64,000 nucleotides of DNA, from NCBI GenBank assembly GCA_018269005.1, contig JAFDVK010000032.1, forward strand, positions 367,616 through 431,615. The letters run 5' to 3'. Below, piece after piece: positions 15,897-25,724 of the stretch; the first letter of the stretch is position 1; each line of letters starts with the position of its first letter. The notes under the pieces were generated by a model that had not been told where the DNA came from, made no database searches, and saw nothing but the letters and a program-made list of their open reading frames with translations. A program made the translations under genes and the position numbers. Origin of the DNA: Acidobacteriota bacterium. GTDB lineage: Bacteria > Acidobacteriota > Blastocatellia > Pyrinomonadales > Pyrinomonadaceae.

Positions 15897-18586
15897 CCTT
15901 TCAAAGCCTCCAGATTTTTCCTAAGTATCTCTATCTGTGACGCCAACTCAGTTTGGCGCTCACGCAACGCGTCGACCTTTTCGGCTGGGGCACGTTCGAC
16001 GAAGTTTGCGTTTGCAAGCTGGCCGTCGAGTCGAGCTTGCTCCTCGGTAAGCTTCGCTATGGCCGTGTTAAGTCGTCCACGTTCCTTGTCGAAATCGATC
16101 AGTCCTTCGAGCGGAACGGCAACCTCGGTTTCGTTAGAAAGAACGGCCCTTGCCGATGCTTTTGGCACAAAAAGAGCGGTTGACAGAACCAGTTTCGATG
16201 CTCTCGCAAGTTTCAGTATCTGCTCCTCGTTCGCCGCAAGAATGTCGCGCAATACGGAATTTCCTGCAACATGAACGACGAATTTGATGGAGGGCGAGAT
16301 ATTCAGCTCCGCCCGAATATTGCGGACCCTTGTGATCAATTCGATGACCGCCGATATCTCGTTCTCGGCAATGCTATCAATGAATCGCTCATCACCTTTC
16401 GGGAAGTCGGCGAGCATTATCGTCTGCTCAGCCCTAGCGTACGCAGGGTTGTGTAAGCCACTTCCGACGCCCGGCAACTTTTGCCACAATTCTTCCGTGA
16501 GATACGGCATAAAAGGATGCAAAAGCCGCAGGGCCTGCTCGAGTACAGAAAGGATATACGAACTTGCGTCCACATCACCGCTTGTGATCTCGTCCTTCTT
16601 GAGTTCTATATACCAATCACAGAAATCGTCCCAAAAGAAATGATAGAGAAGCGAGACTGCCTCGTGATATTGATACGTCTCGAGAGCCCTGTTGACCGCC
16701 TGCGAGGTTCGTGTCAGCCGTGAAAGTATCCAGCGATCCGTCGCGGTCATTGAACCGAGCGAAGCGGGATCGATCGGCTTGATCGACACACCGTCAGAAT
16801 TCATTAGACAGAATCGCGTCGCATTCCATATCTTGTTCGCAAAATTGCGGTATGTTTCGATGAGAAGATCATTCCATTTTATATCGGCCCCGGTCGCGAT
16901 CGACGCAAGATAGACGCGCGTTGCGTCAACACCAAATTTGTCGAACATCTCGATGGGATCGACGCCGTTGTTCCGCGATTTCGACATCGGTTTTCCGTCT
17001 TTTCCGAGCACGGTTCCCGTAACCACGACGTCGCTAAATGGGATCTTGCCGGTGAACTTCTTCGTCAGCATCACCATACGCGAAACCCAAAGGAAGATGA
17101 TGTCACGGCCCGTCACCAGCACGTCTGTCGGCAGGAATTTGTCGAGGTCGGGCGTCTGTGTTATGCCCTTCTCTCCGGTCCACCCAAAGGTCGAGAATGC
17201 CCATAGCCCGCTCGAGAACCACGTATCGAGCACGTCCTGATCCTGCCTTAACTCCTTTCCGCCTGCCTTTGCCCGAGCTTCCGCTTCGGTCAATGCAACA
17301 AATACGTGTCCTTCGTCGTCATACCACGCAGGAATCTGGTGTCCCCACCAGAGCTGCCGGGAGATCGTCCAATCCTTGAGATTCTCCAGCCAGTTCGTAT
17401 AGACCTTTTCGTGCGGCACTTGCGGGAAGAAATGCGGAACCCCTTCGGACCGCATCACATCGAGCGCGATGTCACGCATCTCGTCCATCTTGACGAACCA
17501 TTGCTCGCTCAAGATCGGCTCGACGATCGTCTTGCATCGTTCGCAGATCGGAAGCGTTATCTCATAATCCTCGACCTTCTCAAGCAGGCCGAGCTTGTCA
17601 AATCTAGCAACAACCTTTTCGCGAGCGTCAAATCGATCAAGCCCCTCGAATTCCGCACCGGCCGCAGCATTCATCTTCCCGGCGTCGTCCATCACGAGAA
17701 GTTGCTCAAGATCGTGCCTTTCGCCGACGAGATAGTCGTTCGGGTCATGAGCAGGCGTGATCTTGACCGCGCCCGTGCCGAATTCCGCATCAACATACTC
17801 GTCCGCAATGATCGGGATTTCACGGCCGGCTAGCGGAAGATCGACCATCTTTCCGATCAGATCCGCATATCGCTCGTCAGAAGGGTTAACCGCGACCGCA
17901 GTATCACCGAGCATTGTCTCGGGGCGCGTCGTGGCGACCGTAATGAAACGGTCAGTTCCCTGCACGGGATATCTGAGGTAAGTCAGTTTTCCGTCTTTCT
18001 TGGTTTCTTCCTTTACCTCAAGGTCAGAAAGAACAGTCTTGTCCTTTGGACACCAATTCACGATGCGAAGGCCGCGATAGATATTTCCCTCGTCGTATAG
18101 TGCGACAAACACGCTGCGGACGGCGAGCGAAAGATCTTCATCCATCGTAAACCGCTGCCGCGACCAATCGACCGACGCTCCTTCACGCCGCATTTGCTCG
18201 GTAATGGTATTGCCGTATTGCTCTTTCCATTTCCACGCCCGACGGACAAATTCCTCCCGGCCGATGTCGATCGGCGACTTTCCTTCGTCTTTCTTCAGTT
18301 GCTCGACTACCTTTCGCTGAACCGAGATGCCGGCATGGTCGGTACCGGGCAGCCAGAGCGTTCGATAGCCTTGCATTCGCTTCCAACGGGTCAGGACATC
18401 CATCAGCGTGTGCTGAAGTGCGTGTCCCATATGAAGGCTTCCCGTCACATTCGGCGGAGGAATGACGATCGAATATGTCGGGGCCGCCTTGTCCTCATTG
18501 ATCTCAGGGGCAAAGAATCCGTTTTCTTCCCAGATCTTGTACCATCCTTCTGCGGTCCTCGGGTCAAATGCCTTTGCTAATTCCAT
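15893..18586 (-). CDS. valS: Valyl-tRNA synthetase
   Basis: The protein has 897 residues, within the usual 870-950. It charges tRNA-Val in the cytoplasm. The class I signatures are present: HMGH at 52-55 (PPPNVTGSLHMGHAL) and the KMSKS loop as PMSKS near residue 531 (GKPMSKSRNNGVDP). The editing domain (about 190-340), anticodon-binding domain (about 610-760) and C-terminal coiled coil (about 825-897) are in the standard order. ATG at 18586 follows a GGAAAG ribosome site. A small secreted-protein gene follows with a 4-bp overlap. Confidence 0.97.
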   Translation of the reverse strand: MELAKAFDPRTAEGWYKIWEENGFFAPEINEDKAAPTYSIVIPPPNVTGSLHMGHALQHTLMDVLTRWKRMQGYRTLWLPGTDHAGISVQRKVVEQLKKDEGKSPIDIGREEFVRRAWKWKEQYGNTITEQMRREGASVDWSRQRFTMDEDLSLAVRSVFVALYDEGNIYRGLRIVNWCPKDKTVLSDLEVKEETKKDGKLTYLRYPVQGTDRFITVATTRPETMLGDTAVAVNPSDERYADLIGKMVDLPLAGREIPIIADEYVDAEFGTGAVKITPAHDPNDYLVGERHDLEQLLVMDDAGKMNAAAGAEFEGLDRFDAREKVVARFDKLGLLEKVEDYEITLPICERCKTIVEPILSEQWFVKMDEMRDIALDVMRSEGVPHFFPQVPHEKVYTNWLENLKDWTISRQLWWGHQIPAWYDDEGHVFVALTEAEARAKAGGKELRQDQDVLDTWFSSGLWAFSTFGWTGEKGITQTPDLDKFLPTDVLVTGRDIIFLWVSRMVMLTKKFTGKIPFSDVVVTGTVLGKDGKPMSKSRNNGVDPIEMFDKFGVDATRVYLASIATGADIKWNDLLIETYRNFANKIWNATRFCLMNSDGVSIKPIDPASLGSMTATDRWILSRLTRTSQAVNRALETYQYHEAVSLLYHFFWDDFCDWYIELKKDEITSGDVDASSYILSVLEQALRLLHPFMPYLTEELWQKLPGVGSGLHNPAYARAEQTIMLADFPKGDERFIDSIAENEISAVIELITRVRNIRAELNISPSIKFVVHVAGNSVLRDILAANEEQILKLARASKLVLSTALFVPKASARAVLSNETEVAVPLEGLIDFDKERGRLNTAIAKLTEEQARLDGQLANANFVERAPAEKVDALRERQTELASQIEILRKNLEALKG

Positions 18587-18681
18587 AAAAACTTTCCAAA
18601 AAGCCTATTCTAAAACGAAATGAGGCGGTTAACAGCATCGGCTGAAAACCGCCCGCTACGATAAATAAAGTTTCCAGCCGG

Positions 18682-19866
18682 TCAATGCCGCTTGCTCTCT
18701 TCGTCAAGAGCTTCGCGAATTAGCTTTTCAGCAATACGCGGTACAGCCTCTCGTGCCGCCTCTCGAACCGCCTTCTCTGAAAGCCGATCCATAACGCGTT
18801 GCGCGATCGCCTCGATCAACGCCGGTGGAAAAGTCATCTCGCCTGCCTTCGGCGCATCCTCTTGGATGGGAACCTCGTCAGTCGCATCATCAGGCTCGAT
18901 TTTGACCGGTGCCGGCGTCTCTGCGACACGCGGAGCGGCCGCCGCCACATCTTCGAAGGGGTCGAGCTCTCCGATCTGCAGTTCAGGATCTTCGACCGTC
19001 GGATAATCTGCTGTTTCTGGCTCAACCGGCTTCTCGAATTTCAAAGTGTCGATCAGCTCATCATCGCCAGCGGCAAAGTCATAAACCCGAATCACGGAAT
19101 CTTCTCCGGTAACAAGCGGGGCTACATCCTGCACGGCATCATCCGGCAGCTCGTGATCTTCTTCCGCCAGAACGAACGGCTCGTGAGGTACGAGCGTCTG
19201 CACATCCGGTGCATCATCCATCTGACGCGTGATCTCGCCAAGCTCATAATTCAGGTCAGCGACGGAGCTCGGCTGCTCGATGGACGGAACAGAAAGGGCT
19301 TCGGGCTCAGATTCCGGCTCGGGAAAGGATTCGGCAATGAGTTCATCCGGCTCAGGTACTGATGATTCGGCCGCTGAATACTCTTGAGCGATCTCGCTCT
19401 CGACCTCGATGTCCGGGTCATCTTCAACGATGGACTCTGCGTAGAGATTCTCAATATCCTCAGTCTCGAACGGCTGAACTTCACGAAAATCCTTTACAGC
19501 AAGAAGATCGCCCACTTTGACGACGACGTCCCGAAGCGACTGAAAGGGTTTTGTGAAATAATGGTCGGCACCGACACGAGAAGCTTCACCGGGATCGAAC
19601 GCTTCAAAAGAACCGACAACGAGAATGACAGGGATCGTTCGCGTCGAGTCATCACCCTTGATCATTTCGCAAAGCTGATAGCCGCCCATTCCGGGCATAT
19701 TAACATCTGCGATCACGCAGTCAGGAGCGATCTCGACAAACTTTTCCATCGCAGAATTACCGTCGCCGACCGTCGTGACATCGTAACCTTCCTCTGCAAA
19801 GGTGAGTTCGATGACTTTGCGAATAGCGACCGAATCATCGGCCAGTAAAAGTTTTACTTTTTCCAC
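18682..19866 (-). CDS. Response regulator with long acidic linker and C-terminal helical segment
   Basis: The protein has 394 residues. The receiver domain (about 3-122) has acidic pair D10-D11, phospho-acceptor Asp54 (VIADVNMPG) and KPF near 105-107. Residues at about 125-340 are a Glu/Asp/Pro-rich, low-complexity linker. The C-terminal about 50 residues are strongly helical and amphipathic, with two similar heptad-like stretches (MDRLSEKAVREAAREA and VPRIAEKLIREALDEE). There is no DNA-binding or enzymatic output domain, so output is probably by protein interaction. It starts with GTG at 19866. No cognate kinase is adjacent; valS lies 95 bp downstream. Such proteins occur in Acidobacteria and myxobacteria in polarity or motility roles, which is only a precedent. 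Confidence 0.8.
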   Translation of the reverse strand: MEKVKLLLADDSVAIRKVIELTFAEEGYDVTTVGDGNSAMEKFVEIAPDCVIADVNMPGMGGYQLCEMIKGDDSTRTIPVILVVGSFEAFDPGEASRVGADHYFTKPFQSLRDVVVKVGDLLAVKDFREVQPFETEDIENLYAESIVEDDPDIEVESEIAQEYSAAESSVPEPDELIAESFPEPESEPEALSVPSIEQPSSVADLNYELGEITRQMDDAPDVQTLVPHEPFVLAEEDHELPDDAVQDVAPLVTGEDSVIRVYDFAAGDDELIDTLKFEKPVEPETADYPTVEDPELQIGELDPFEDVAAAAPRVAETPAPVKIEPDDATDEVPIQEDAPKAGEMTFPPALIEAIAQRVMDRLSEKAVREAAREAVPRIAEKLIREALDEESKRH

Positions 19867-19960
19867 AGGTGAATAATTTTCCGATCGACGATGTCACCCA
19901 AAATGCGAGAACCTGACAGCTTCTTTCGATGGGACAGTTTACCAGATTGTCAGACCACTT

Positions 19961-20920
19961 TCACAATCTCGACCGCTGCGCGAGATCGACCGCAAGCTCA
20001 ATCGCCGCGATCATATTCCCAGCACTCGCAAGGCCCTTTCCCGCGATGTCGTAGGCCGTCCCATGATCGACCGACGTGCGTATGACAGGCAGTCCGAGCG
20101 TCACATTTACCGCGCGGTCGAACGCAATGGTCTTAACCGGAATTGTCGCCTGGTCGTGATACATTGCGATGACCGCATCGAATTTTCCACGCATCGCATT
20201 GAAGAAGACCGTGTCGGCCGGGAAAGGCCCCGAGACATCTATTCCATCGCTGCGACAGGCTTCGATCGCCGGCGTGATCAAGCGCTGTTCCTCCGTGCCA
20301 AAACGCCCGCCTTCTGAAGCGTGGGGGTTGATGCCGGCGACGGCTAGCCGAGGCTTGCTCCCGATCAGCCGTTGGATCTCGCGATCTCCAAATCGAATCA
20401 AGGATGCGACTCGTTCCGTTGTTACAAACTTTATCGCTTCTGTGAGAGGCAAGTGAGTTGACATTAGGATCACGCGAAGTGAATCGGCAAAGAAACTCAT
20501 TGCGAACTCTTTTGTTTCGGTTAGGTGTGCGAGGAACTCTGTGTGTCCGGGAAAGTCGTAGCCTCCAAGCTTGATTGCATTCTTACTTATCGGAGCGGTG
20601 ACGATCGCGTCGATCTTGCCGGCCTTCCAAAGCTCAACTGCACGGACGATGTTCTCGGCCGCTGCCTTTCCGGTCGCTGCAGAGTCAAGCCCATAATCGA
20701 TATTCGGCGGCAGGTTCTTAAGATCGTCGACGGAAACTGACGTCAGCATAGGCCGAAGGCCAAAACGAGAGGCGACGCTGCTTAGATGAGCCGCGTCGCC
20801 TACAATGATAATTTCAGCTGAATTTGAAAGCTTAGGATCTTCGAGAGCCTTAAGCGTCACCTCAGGGCCAATACCTGCGGCGTCACCGATCGTGATAGCA
20901 ATTCGCGGCTTCGTCGTCAT
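19961..20920 (-). CDS. pdxA: 4-hydroxythreonine-4-phosphate dehydrogenase
   Basis: The protein has 319 residues, the normal PdxA length. It oxidises 4-phosphohydroxy-L-threonine with NAD(P), a step of the DXP-dependent pyridoxal-5-phosphate pathway. The diagnostic motifs are the start GDAAGIGPEV, the metal-ligand region PGHTEFLAHLT, AGINPHASEGGRFGTEE, MYHDQATIPVK and TSVDHGTAYDIAGKG. It lies 41 bp downstream of ftsZ on the same strand and may be read through from the division cluster. pdxJ is not in the window. Confidence 0.95.
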   Translation of the reverse strand: MTTKPRIAITIGDAAGIGPEVTLKALEDPKLSNSAEIIIVGDAAHLSSVASRFGLRPMLTSVSVDDLKNLPPNIDYGLDSAATGKAAAENIVRAVELWKAGKIDAIVTAPISKNAIKLGGYDFPGHTEFLAHLTETKEFAMSFFADSLRVILMSTHLPLTEAIKFVTTERVASLIRFGDREIQRLIGSKPRLAVAGINPHASEGGRFGTEEQRLITPAIEACRSDGIDVSGPFPADTVFFNAMRGKFDAVIAMYHDQATIPVKTIAFDRAVNVTLGLPVIRTSVDHGTAYDIAGKGLASAGNMIAAIELAVDLAQRSRL

Positions 20921-20961
20921 GGCCTAATTATCGGCAATTTTCACGACGAACCGCAATACCG

Positions 20962-22077
20962 CTAGTCTGCCTGTCGGCGTAAGAAAGTCGGTGTCTCAAG
21001 GTCTTCGCTGCCGACAATGTCAGGGATCGGTGCAAAATTCGCTCTTGCATTCGCCGCGACCGCAACAGCTTCGACCACCTTTGGCGACGGCAGTGAAACG
21101 GAGGCCGCCGTGTCAAAACCTGTCGCGATGACAGTGATCTTGATCTCGGTGGCCATATCGTCCTTGATAACGCTGCCCCAAATGATGTCGGCATTCTCGT
21201 CGGCCTCGTTCTCGATCATACCGATCGCGTCCTCGACCTCGCTCAGGATCATATCCGGCCCGCCAGTGACATTGATGAGAGCTGCCTTCGCACCCTTGAT
21301 CGAATTCTCTTCAAGAAGCTTGTAATCAAGAGCAGCACGCATCGCCTTTGATGCCGCCTCTTCGCCCTCGCCGCGGCCAACACCCATGAGGGCAACACCT
21401 TTGCCGCGCATAACGGAAGTTACGTCCGCAAAATCAAGATTTATGATGCCGGGCGTCATGATGAGATCGGTAATGCCCTGAACCGCCTGAAGCAGCACGT
21501 CGTCTGCCCGACGAAACGCATCGAGGATCGTGATCTTTTCTTCGACCTCGCGAAGTTTCGAATTCGGGATCGTGATGAGCGTGTCAACAACACCGCGAAG
21601 GTCCGCCAGACCGTCCTCAGCCTGTGCCATTCGACGGCGGCCTTCGACAGAGAAAGGCTTCGTTACGACGGCAACCGTTAAAGCTCCCAACTCGGTCGCT
21701 AACGATGCAACAACAGGTGCCGCTCCGGTTCCCGTTCCGCCGCCCATGCCCGCGGTCACAAAAACCATATCGGAGCCTTCAAGTATGTCAAGAAGCTTTT
21801 GGTGATCCTCGAGTGCGGCCGCACGGCCGATCTCGGGATTCGAGCCCGCTCCGAGCCCACGCGTGGATTTTGTTCCAAGTTGGATCTTTATCGGAGCCGC
21901 CGACGCCTCAAGCGCCTGCAGGTCTGTGTTCGCAACGATGAACTCGACACCTTTGATGCCGGCCTCGATCATTCGATTTACGGCGTTGCCTCCGCCGCCT
22001 CCGACGCCGATCACTTTGATCCGCGCACCGGTAATAGGCGGTTCATCAATAAACATTTTGATCCCTGTGTTGCTCAC
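20962..22077 (-). CDS. ftsZ: Cell division GTPase FtsZ
   Basis: The protein has 371 residues. It polymerises into the cytokinetic ring. The tubulin signature GGGTGTG lies at 112-118, and the T7 synergy loop region contains NLDFADV. A shortened variable linker leads to the C-terminal peptide LETPTFLRR, which binds FtsA and other partners. Start is GTG at 22077 with AGGAGG 11 nt upstream (22094-22089). A four-codon ATG...TGA mini-ORF begins immediately after the AGGAGG, and its TGA overlaps the GTG. It is the last division gene of the dcw cluster, 158 bp after ftsA, and probably has extra promoter or leader signals in that gap. Confidence 0.98.
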   Translation of the reverse strand: MSNTGIKMFIDEPPITGARIKVIGVGGGGGNAVNRMIEAGIKGVEFIVANTDLQALEASAAPIKIQLGTKSTRGLGAGSNPEIGRAAALEDHQKLLDILEGSDMVFVTAGMGGGTGTGAAPVVASLATELGALTVAVVTKPFSVEGRRRMAQAEDGLADLRGVVDTLITIPNSKLREVEEKITILDAFRRADDVLLQAVQGITDLIMTPGIINLDFADVTSVMRGKGVALMGVGRGEGEEAASKAMRAALDYKLLEENSIKGAKAALINVTGGPDMILSEVEDAIGMIENEADENADIIWGSVIKDDMATEIKITVIATGFDTAASVSLPSPKVVEAVAVAANARANFAPIPDIVGSEDLETPTFLRRQAD

Positions 22078-22235
22078 TTGCAGGCCATCCTCCTAAGAAT
22101 CAGATCAGCTAAACTTTCAGGTTTTTCGTTGGGAACGCGAGTCCTTAAGCACTTAAACTGTCGCAACTAGATGTAGTGCTGACGGATAAAAAGCATACAA
22201 CGATTGGTGATAAAAAGCCAATCGAAATTTAGCAT

Positions 22236-23474
22236 TTATTTAATTTTTTTTCTGAGGCCGTCGATCCAACTGGCAACACGCCTTACCGTGCCGCGCCCGT
22301 GAGCGGCTTCGTCCCGAAGTGCCGATCTGTGTGAGAAACTTGCGAGGCCGCAAGCAACTGCCCAAGCGGGCGTCTGGACCTGTTCGATCAGGCCGCCAAA
22401 GAGATGTTTTTCCGGAAAACCGAGGCGCGTCGGAGCATCAAAGACCTGCTCGGCGATCTCGCACAGACCACGAACCATTGAACCACCGCCGGTTAGAACA
22501 ACACCGCTCGATATCTGGAGAGGAACTTTACGCGTCTCTCGAGCGATGTGCTGAAGTAATTCAACTGCGCGAGGCTGCATTATATCGGCAAGGATCTCTT
22601 TTGAGAGGCCTCGTTTTTCGCTGCGGCCAACAGGCATTATTTCGATCATCTCTTGACGTTCATCATCATCAAGCAAAAAGCCCGCAACGCAGCCGAAATC
22701 ATGCTTTATCTCGTTCGCCTGCGGAATCGAAACTCGCAGGCCGACCGCAATATCCTTGGTAAAATGGGTACTGCCGAAAGGAAAGACGGCCATGTGCTGA
22801 ACCGCACCGCGCGAGTAGATCGTGAGATTCGTCAACTCGGCGCCGAAATTCACGACGGCGCAGCCGTATTCGCGATCATCATCGGTGATGGAACTCTCGG
22901 CGGCCGCAAGAGGTTCCAGCACGCTTTGCTCGATGTCGAGGCCTGCCCGCTCGACCGCCTTCGCGAGGTTCTGGCGACCAGCGCTTGGACTGGTAACGAC
23001 ATGAACTCGCGCCTCGAGCCGCGAGCCGATCATCCCGATCGGCTCGATGATGCCGTCCTGACCATCGATAATGAATTCCTGCGGAAGACGATCGACTATC
23101 TCCCATCCAGGTTGAAGAGGCATGGCACACGCGGAATCGATCGCGCGTTCGATATCGTCGCCCAAGATCTCTTTGTCCGGCCCCGCGACCGCAACTACAC
23201 CGGCTTTATTCTCGCCCTGAAAGTGTTCCCCCGATAAGTTGACCGTCGCCGAATCGATCTCGATTCCACTGACCCGCTCCGCTTCAGTCACGGCCTTGCG
23301 GATCGCATCGGCCACGGCCTCCGTCGAAGTAACGATACCACGACGCATCCCACGCGACTCCGCCTCACCGACGCCGACGATATTCAGCGTCCCGTCGTTT
23401 GCAGATTCGGCGACGATACAACGCACGCGGCTGGTTCCGACATCGAGGCCAATTGCTTGTATGTCATTACTCAT
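22236..23474 (-). CDS. ftsA: Cell division protein FtsA
   Basis: The protein has 412 residues. It is an actin-fold ATPase that tethers FtsZ to the membrane. The N-terminal phosphate-1 loop (GLDVGTSRVRCIVAE), the SHS2/1C insert region (about 80-160) and the GGGSMVRGLCEIAEQVF adenosine motif are present. The C-terminal RVASWIDGLRKKIK is the amphipathic membrane-targeting helix. It sits between ftsQ (26 bp upstream) and ftsZ. Confidence 0.95.
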   Translation of the reverse strand: MSNDIQAIGLDVGTSRVRCIVAESANDGTLNIVGVGEAESRGMRRGIVTSTEAVADAIRKAVTEAERVSGIEIDSATVNLSGEHFQGENKAGVVAVAGPDKEILGDDIERAIDSACAMPLQPGWEIVDRLPQEFIIDGQDGIIEPIGMIGSRLEARVHVVTSPSAGRQNLAKAVERAGLDIEQSVLEPLAAAESSITDDDREYGCAVVNFGAELTNLTIYSRGAVQHMAVFPFGSTHFTKDIAVGLRVSIPQANEIKHDFGCVAGFLLDDDERQEMIEIMPVGRSEKRGLSKEILADIMQPRAVELLQHIARETRKVPLQISSGVVLTGGGSMVRGLCEIAEQVFDAPTRLGFPEKHLFGGLIEQVQTPAWAVACGLASFSHRSALRDEAAHGRGTVRRVASWIDGLRKKIK

Positions 23475-23500
23475 CAGAGGTTTATGCTAGATAGTATAAA

Positions 23501-24325
23501 CTAATTGTTTAGGTATTCAAGTATTGGAGAAATCCCCGCCGCGTTCACTGCCTGGACTCTGTCACCTTTCCCCGCTACTGCCTCGAGAGCCGCCTTTAGA
23601 CTCTTTGCAAGGTTATCCTTCGCAAGAAAGACATTTATCGACCGTCCACTGTCTTCGATGACCGCATTCGGCTCTCGGAGGCTCGAAAGGTTGACCTCTT
23701 TCACGCGGCTGGCAAGTCCAAAACTTTGCCAATCCTCGACCATCTTTCGATAGAGTTTGATGCGCTCCAGGTTATCGTCGAGTGCGTTAGCTGATTTCGA
23801 GGTGTCCCACCCTTTCATCGCGAACGGCAGGCCAGGCTCGGCCTTTGTTGCCGGAGCAAGGATCATTCCGGTTTCATCGACAAGCTGGTCCGAATTGTTC
23901 AGCCGAACGATTGCGACCGGTATCCGCTCGGCGACATCGATCCGAATCGTGGAAGGAAGCTCCCTAGATACCGAGGCAGACTTTACAAAGGGCAGTTTTT
24001 CGATATTCTGACGGATACCGGCTATATCGCTTTCCCAAACACCCGACCTTTCCGCGCTCGCAAGCACGATCCGTCTAATATCATCTTCCGAAGCCCTTTC
24101 AGTTCCTACGACCCGGACGGACCTTAAGGTAAAAAAGGAAGAATTAACTGCAGAGCGATACGCCGTAAATGCAACAAATCCGATCCCAACGAGAAGGAGG
24201 CCAGCTATCACAACGCCTATGATCGTCTTGCCGATTTTCTCACTCGCCGCCGAATCAGCATTCGGCCGCCGCCCCTTCCTCTTAGAACGGTTATCCTTGA
24301 GAGTGCTTTTTCGCCTTTTCGACAT
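23501..24325 (-). CDS. ftsQ: Cell division protein FtsQ (POTRA domain)
   Basis: The protein has 274 residues. A Lys/Arg-rich cytoplasmic tail (1-32) precedes one TM helix (about 33-55). The POTRA domain follows (about 63-133: FFTLRSVRVVGTERASEDDIRRIV...) and then the beta domain (IRIDVAERIPVAIV, VDETGMIL). FtsQ links the divisome to FtsB/FtsL in the periplasm. It begins directly after the murC stop (TAAATG), so it is translationally coupled. No murB or ddl separates murC and ftsQ, unlike many proteobacteria. Confidence 0.92.
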   Translation of the reverse strand: MSKRRKSTLKDNRSKRKGRRPNADSAASEKIGKTIIGVVIAGLLLVGIGFVAFTAYRSAVNSSFFTLRSVRVVGTERASEDDIRRIVLASAERSGVWESDIAGIRQNIEKLPFVKSASVSRELPSTIRIDVAERIPVAIVRLNNSDQLVDETGMILAPATKAEPGLPFAMKGWDTSKSANALDDNLERIKLYRKMVEDWQSFGLASRVKEVNLSSLREPNAVIEDSGRSINVFLAKDNLAKSLKAALEAVAGKGDRVQAVNAAGISPILEYLNN

Positions 24326-25711
24326 TTACTTCCCGTCCAGCTTAGCAACGATCTCATCAGAAAGGCGTGTTACCGTGCCTGCCCCAAGAGTGATAACCAG
24401 GTCGCCAGGCAACAGTTCCGGAACAACGCGATCCGCGGCCTTGTCGATATCGCCGATGTAGGTCACATTTTTATGGCCGAACCGTTTAATATTCTCCGTC
24501 AAGACCTCGGCGGTTATATCCTCTATCGGTTCTTCACTTGCCGCATAAATATCTAGTACGTAAAGAACGTCGGCATTATTGAAGGCGACCACAAAATCAT
24601 CCATCAATTCGCTGGTCCGCGAATAACGGTGCGGCTGAAAGATCACGACCGTTCGGCGGCCTGTCGCAGCATTCTTTGCTGCCCCAAGCGTCGCAAGGAT
24701 CTCGGTAGGATGGTGGCCGTAATCATCCACTACGGTGATGCCGTTCACTTCGCCCTTGAACTGAAAACGCCTGTTGGCATTCTTAAATGCTACAAATGCT
24801 TCAACGACCTTTTCAAACGGAATGTCCATTTCGAGAGCGACAGCCGTCGCGGCAAGTGCGTTATAAACGTTGTGTTTTCCCGGAACCGGAAGATGCAGTT
24901 CGCCGAGGACATTGTCCCCACGCCAAACATTGAACCGCGAGCCGAACTCGCTATCGTATCTGATATCGTGTGCGGAGATATCTGCCTGGGCTGTGAGTCC
25001 GTAAGTGACTCGACGGCGTTTGATATGAGGAATGATCAGTTGGACATTCGGATCGTCCAGGCAAATTATCGCAGCTCCAAAAAACGGCACTTTGTTTACG
25101 AAATCAGTGAAGCATTGCACAACGTCCTCCATGCCTCTATACGATTCCATATGCTCTTTGTCGATGTTCGTCACGACCGCGATCGTTGGATAGAGCATCA
25201 GGAACGAGCGATCGCTTTCATCTGCTTCGGTTACGAACCATTCAGAGCTACCTACGGCCGCGTTCGAACCAAGCTTTTCCACAATACCGCCGACAACCGC
25301 GGTCGGATCGATGCCGGCATGCCCGAGAACGGTCGCAACCATCGAGGTCGTTGTCGTCTTCCCATGCGTACCGGAAACCGCAACCGCATACGGCTTGAGA
25401 ACCATGAGCTCTGCAAGCATCTCGGCTCGCGGAATGACTGGTATACCGAGTTGTCTAGCAGCAGCGATTTCCGGATTGTCGTCTTTGACCGCCGAAGAAT
25501 AGACGACGACCTGCGCATCGCCAACATTCTCCGCAGCATGGCCCTCGAAAAACTTGAGTTTAAAAGTATCGATCAGTCTTTCGGTATTCGGGCCGCGTCT
25601 CAGGTCTGAGCCGGAGACAGAAAAACCCAAACTCAAAAGCACTTCGGCGATACCGCTCATCCCGATGCCGCCGATTCCTACAAAATGTATCTTCCTTACG
25701 TGTCTGAACAT
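24326..25711 (-). CDS. murC: UDP-N-acetylmuramate--L-alanine ligase
   Basis: The protein has 461 residues. It adds L-Ala to UDP-MurNAc in the cytoplasm. The N-terminal nucleotide-binding motif HFVGIGGIGMSGIAEVL, the ATP P-loop VSGTHGKTTTTSM and the central EADESDRSF motif are all MurC-specific. The C-terminal DDYGHHPTEI and FQPHRYSRT complete the signature. Gap to murG is 13 bp and it abuts ftsQ. Confidence 0.97.
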   Translation of the reverse strand: MFRHVRKIHFVGIGGIGMSGIAEVLLSLGFSVSGSDLRRGPNTERLIDTFKLKFFEGHAAENVGDAQVVVYSSAVKDDNPEIAAARQLGIPVIPRAEMLAELMVLKPYAVAVSGTHGKTTTTSMVATVLGHAGIDPTAVVGGIVEKLGSNAAVGSSEWFVTEADESDRSFLMLYPTIAVVTNIDKEHMESYRGMEDVVQCFTDFVNKVPFFGAAIICLDDPNVQLIIPHIKRRRVTYGLTAQADISAHDIRYDSEFGSRFNVWRGDNVLGELHLPVPGKHNVYNALAATAVALEMDIPFEKVVEAFVAFKNANRRFQFKGEVNGITVVDDYGHHPTEILATLGAAKNAATGRRTVVIFQPHRYSRTSELMDDFVVAFNNADVLYVLDIYAASEEPIEDITAEVLTENIKRFGHKNVTYIGDIDKAADRVVPELLPGDLVITLGAGTVTRLSDEIVAKLDGK

Positions 25712-25724
25712 TAAATGTATCTAA

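Noticed and set aside
24629..25609. A 326-codon plus-strand ORF inside murC
   Set aside because: Antisense shadow of a well-identified gene, produced by codon bias; no domain is recognisable.
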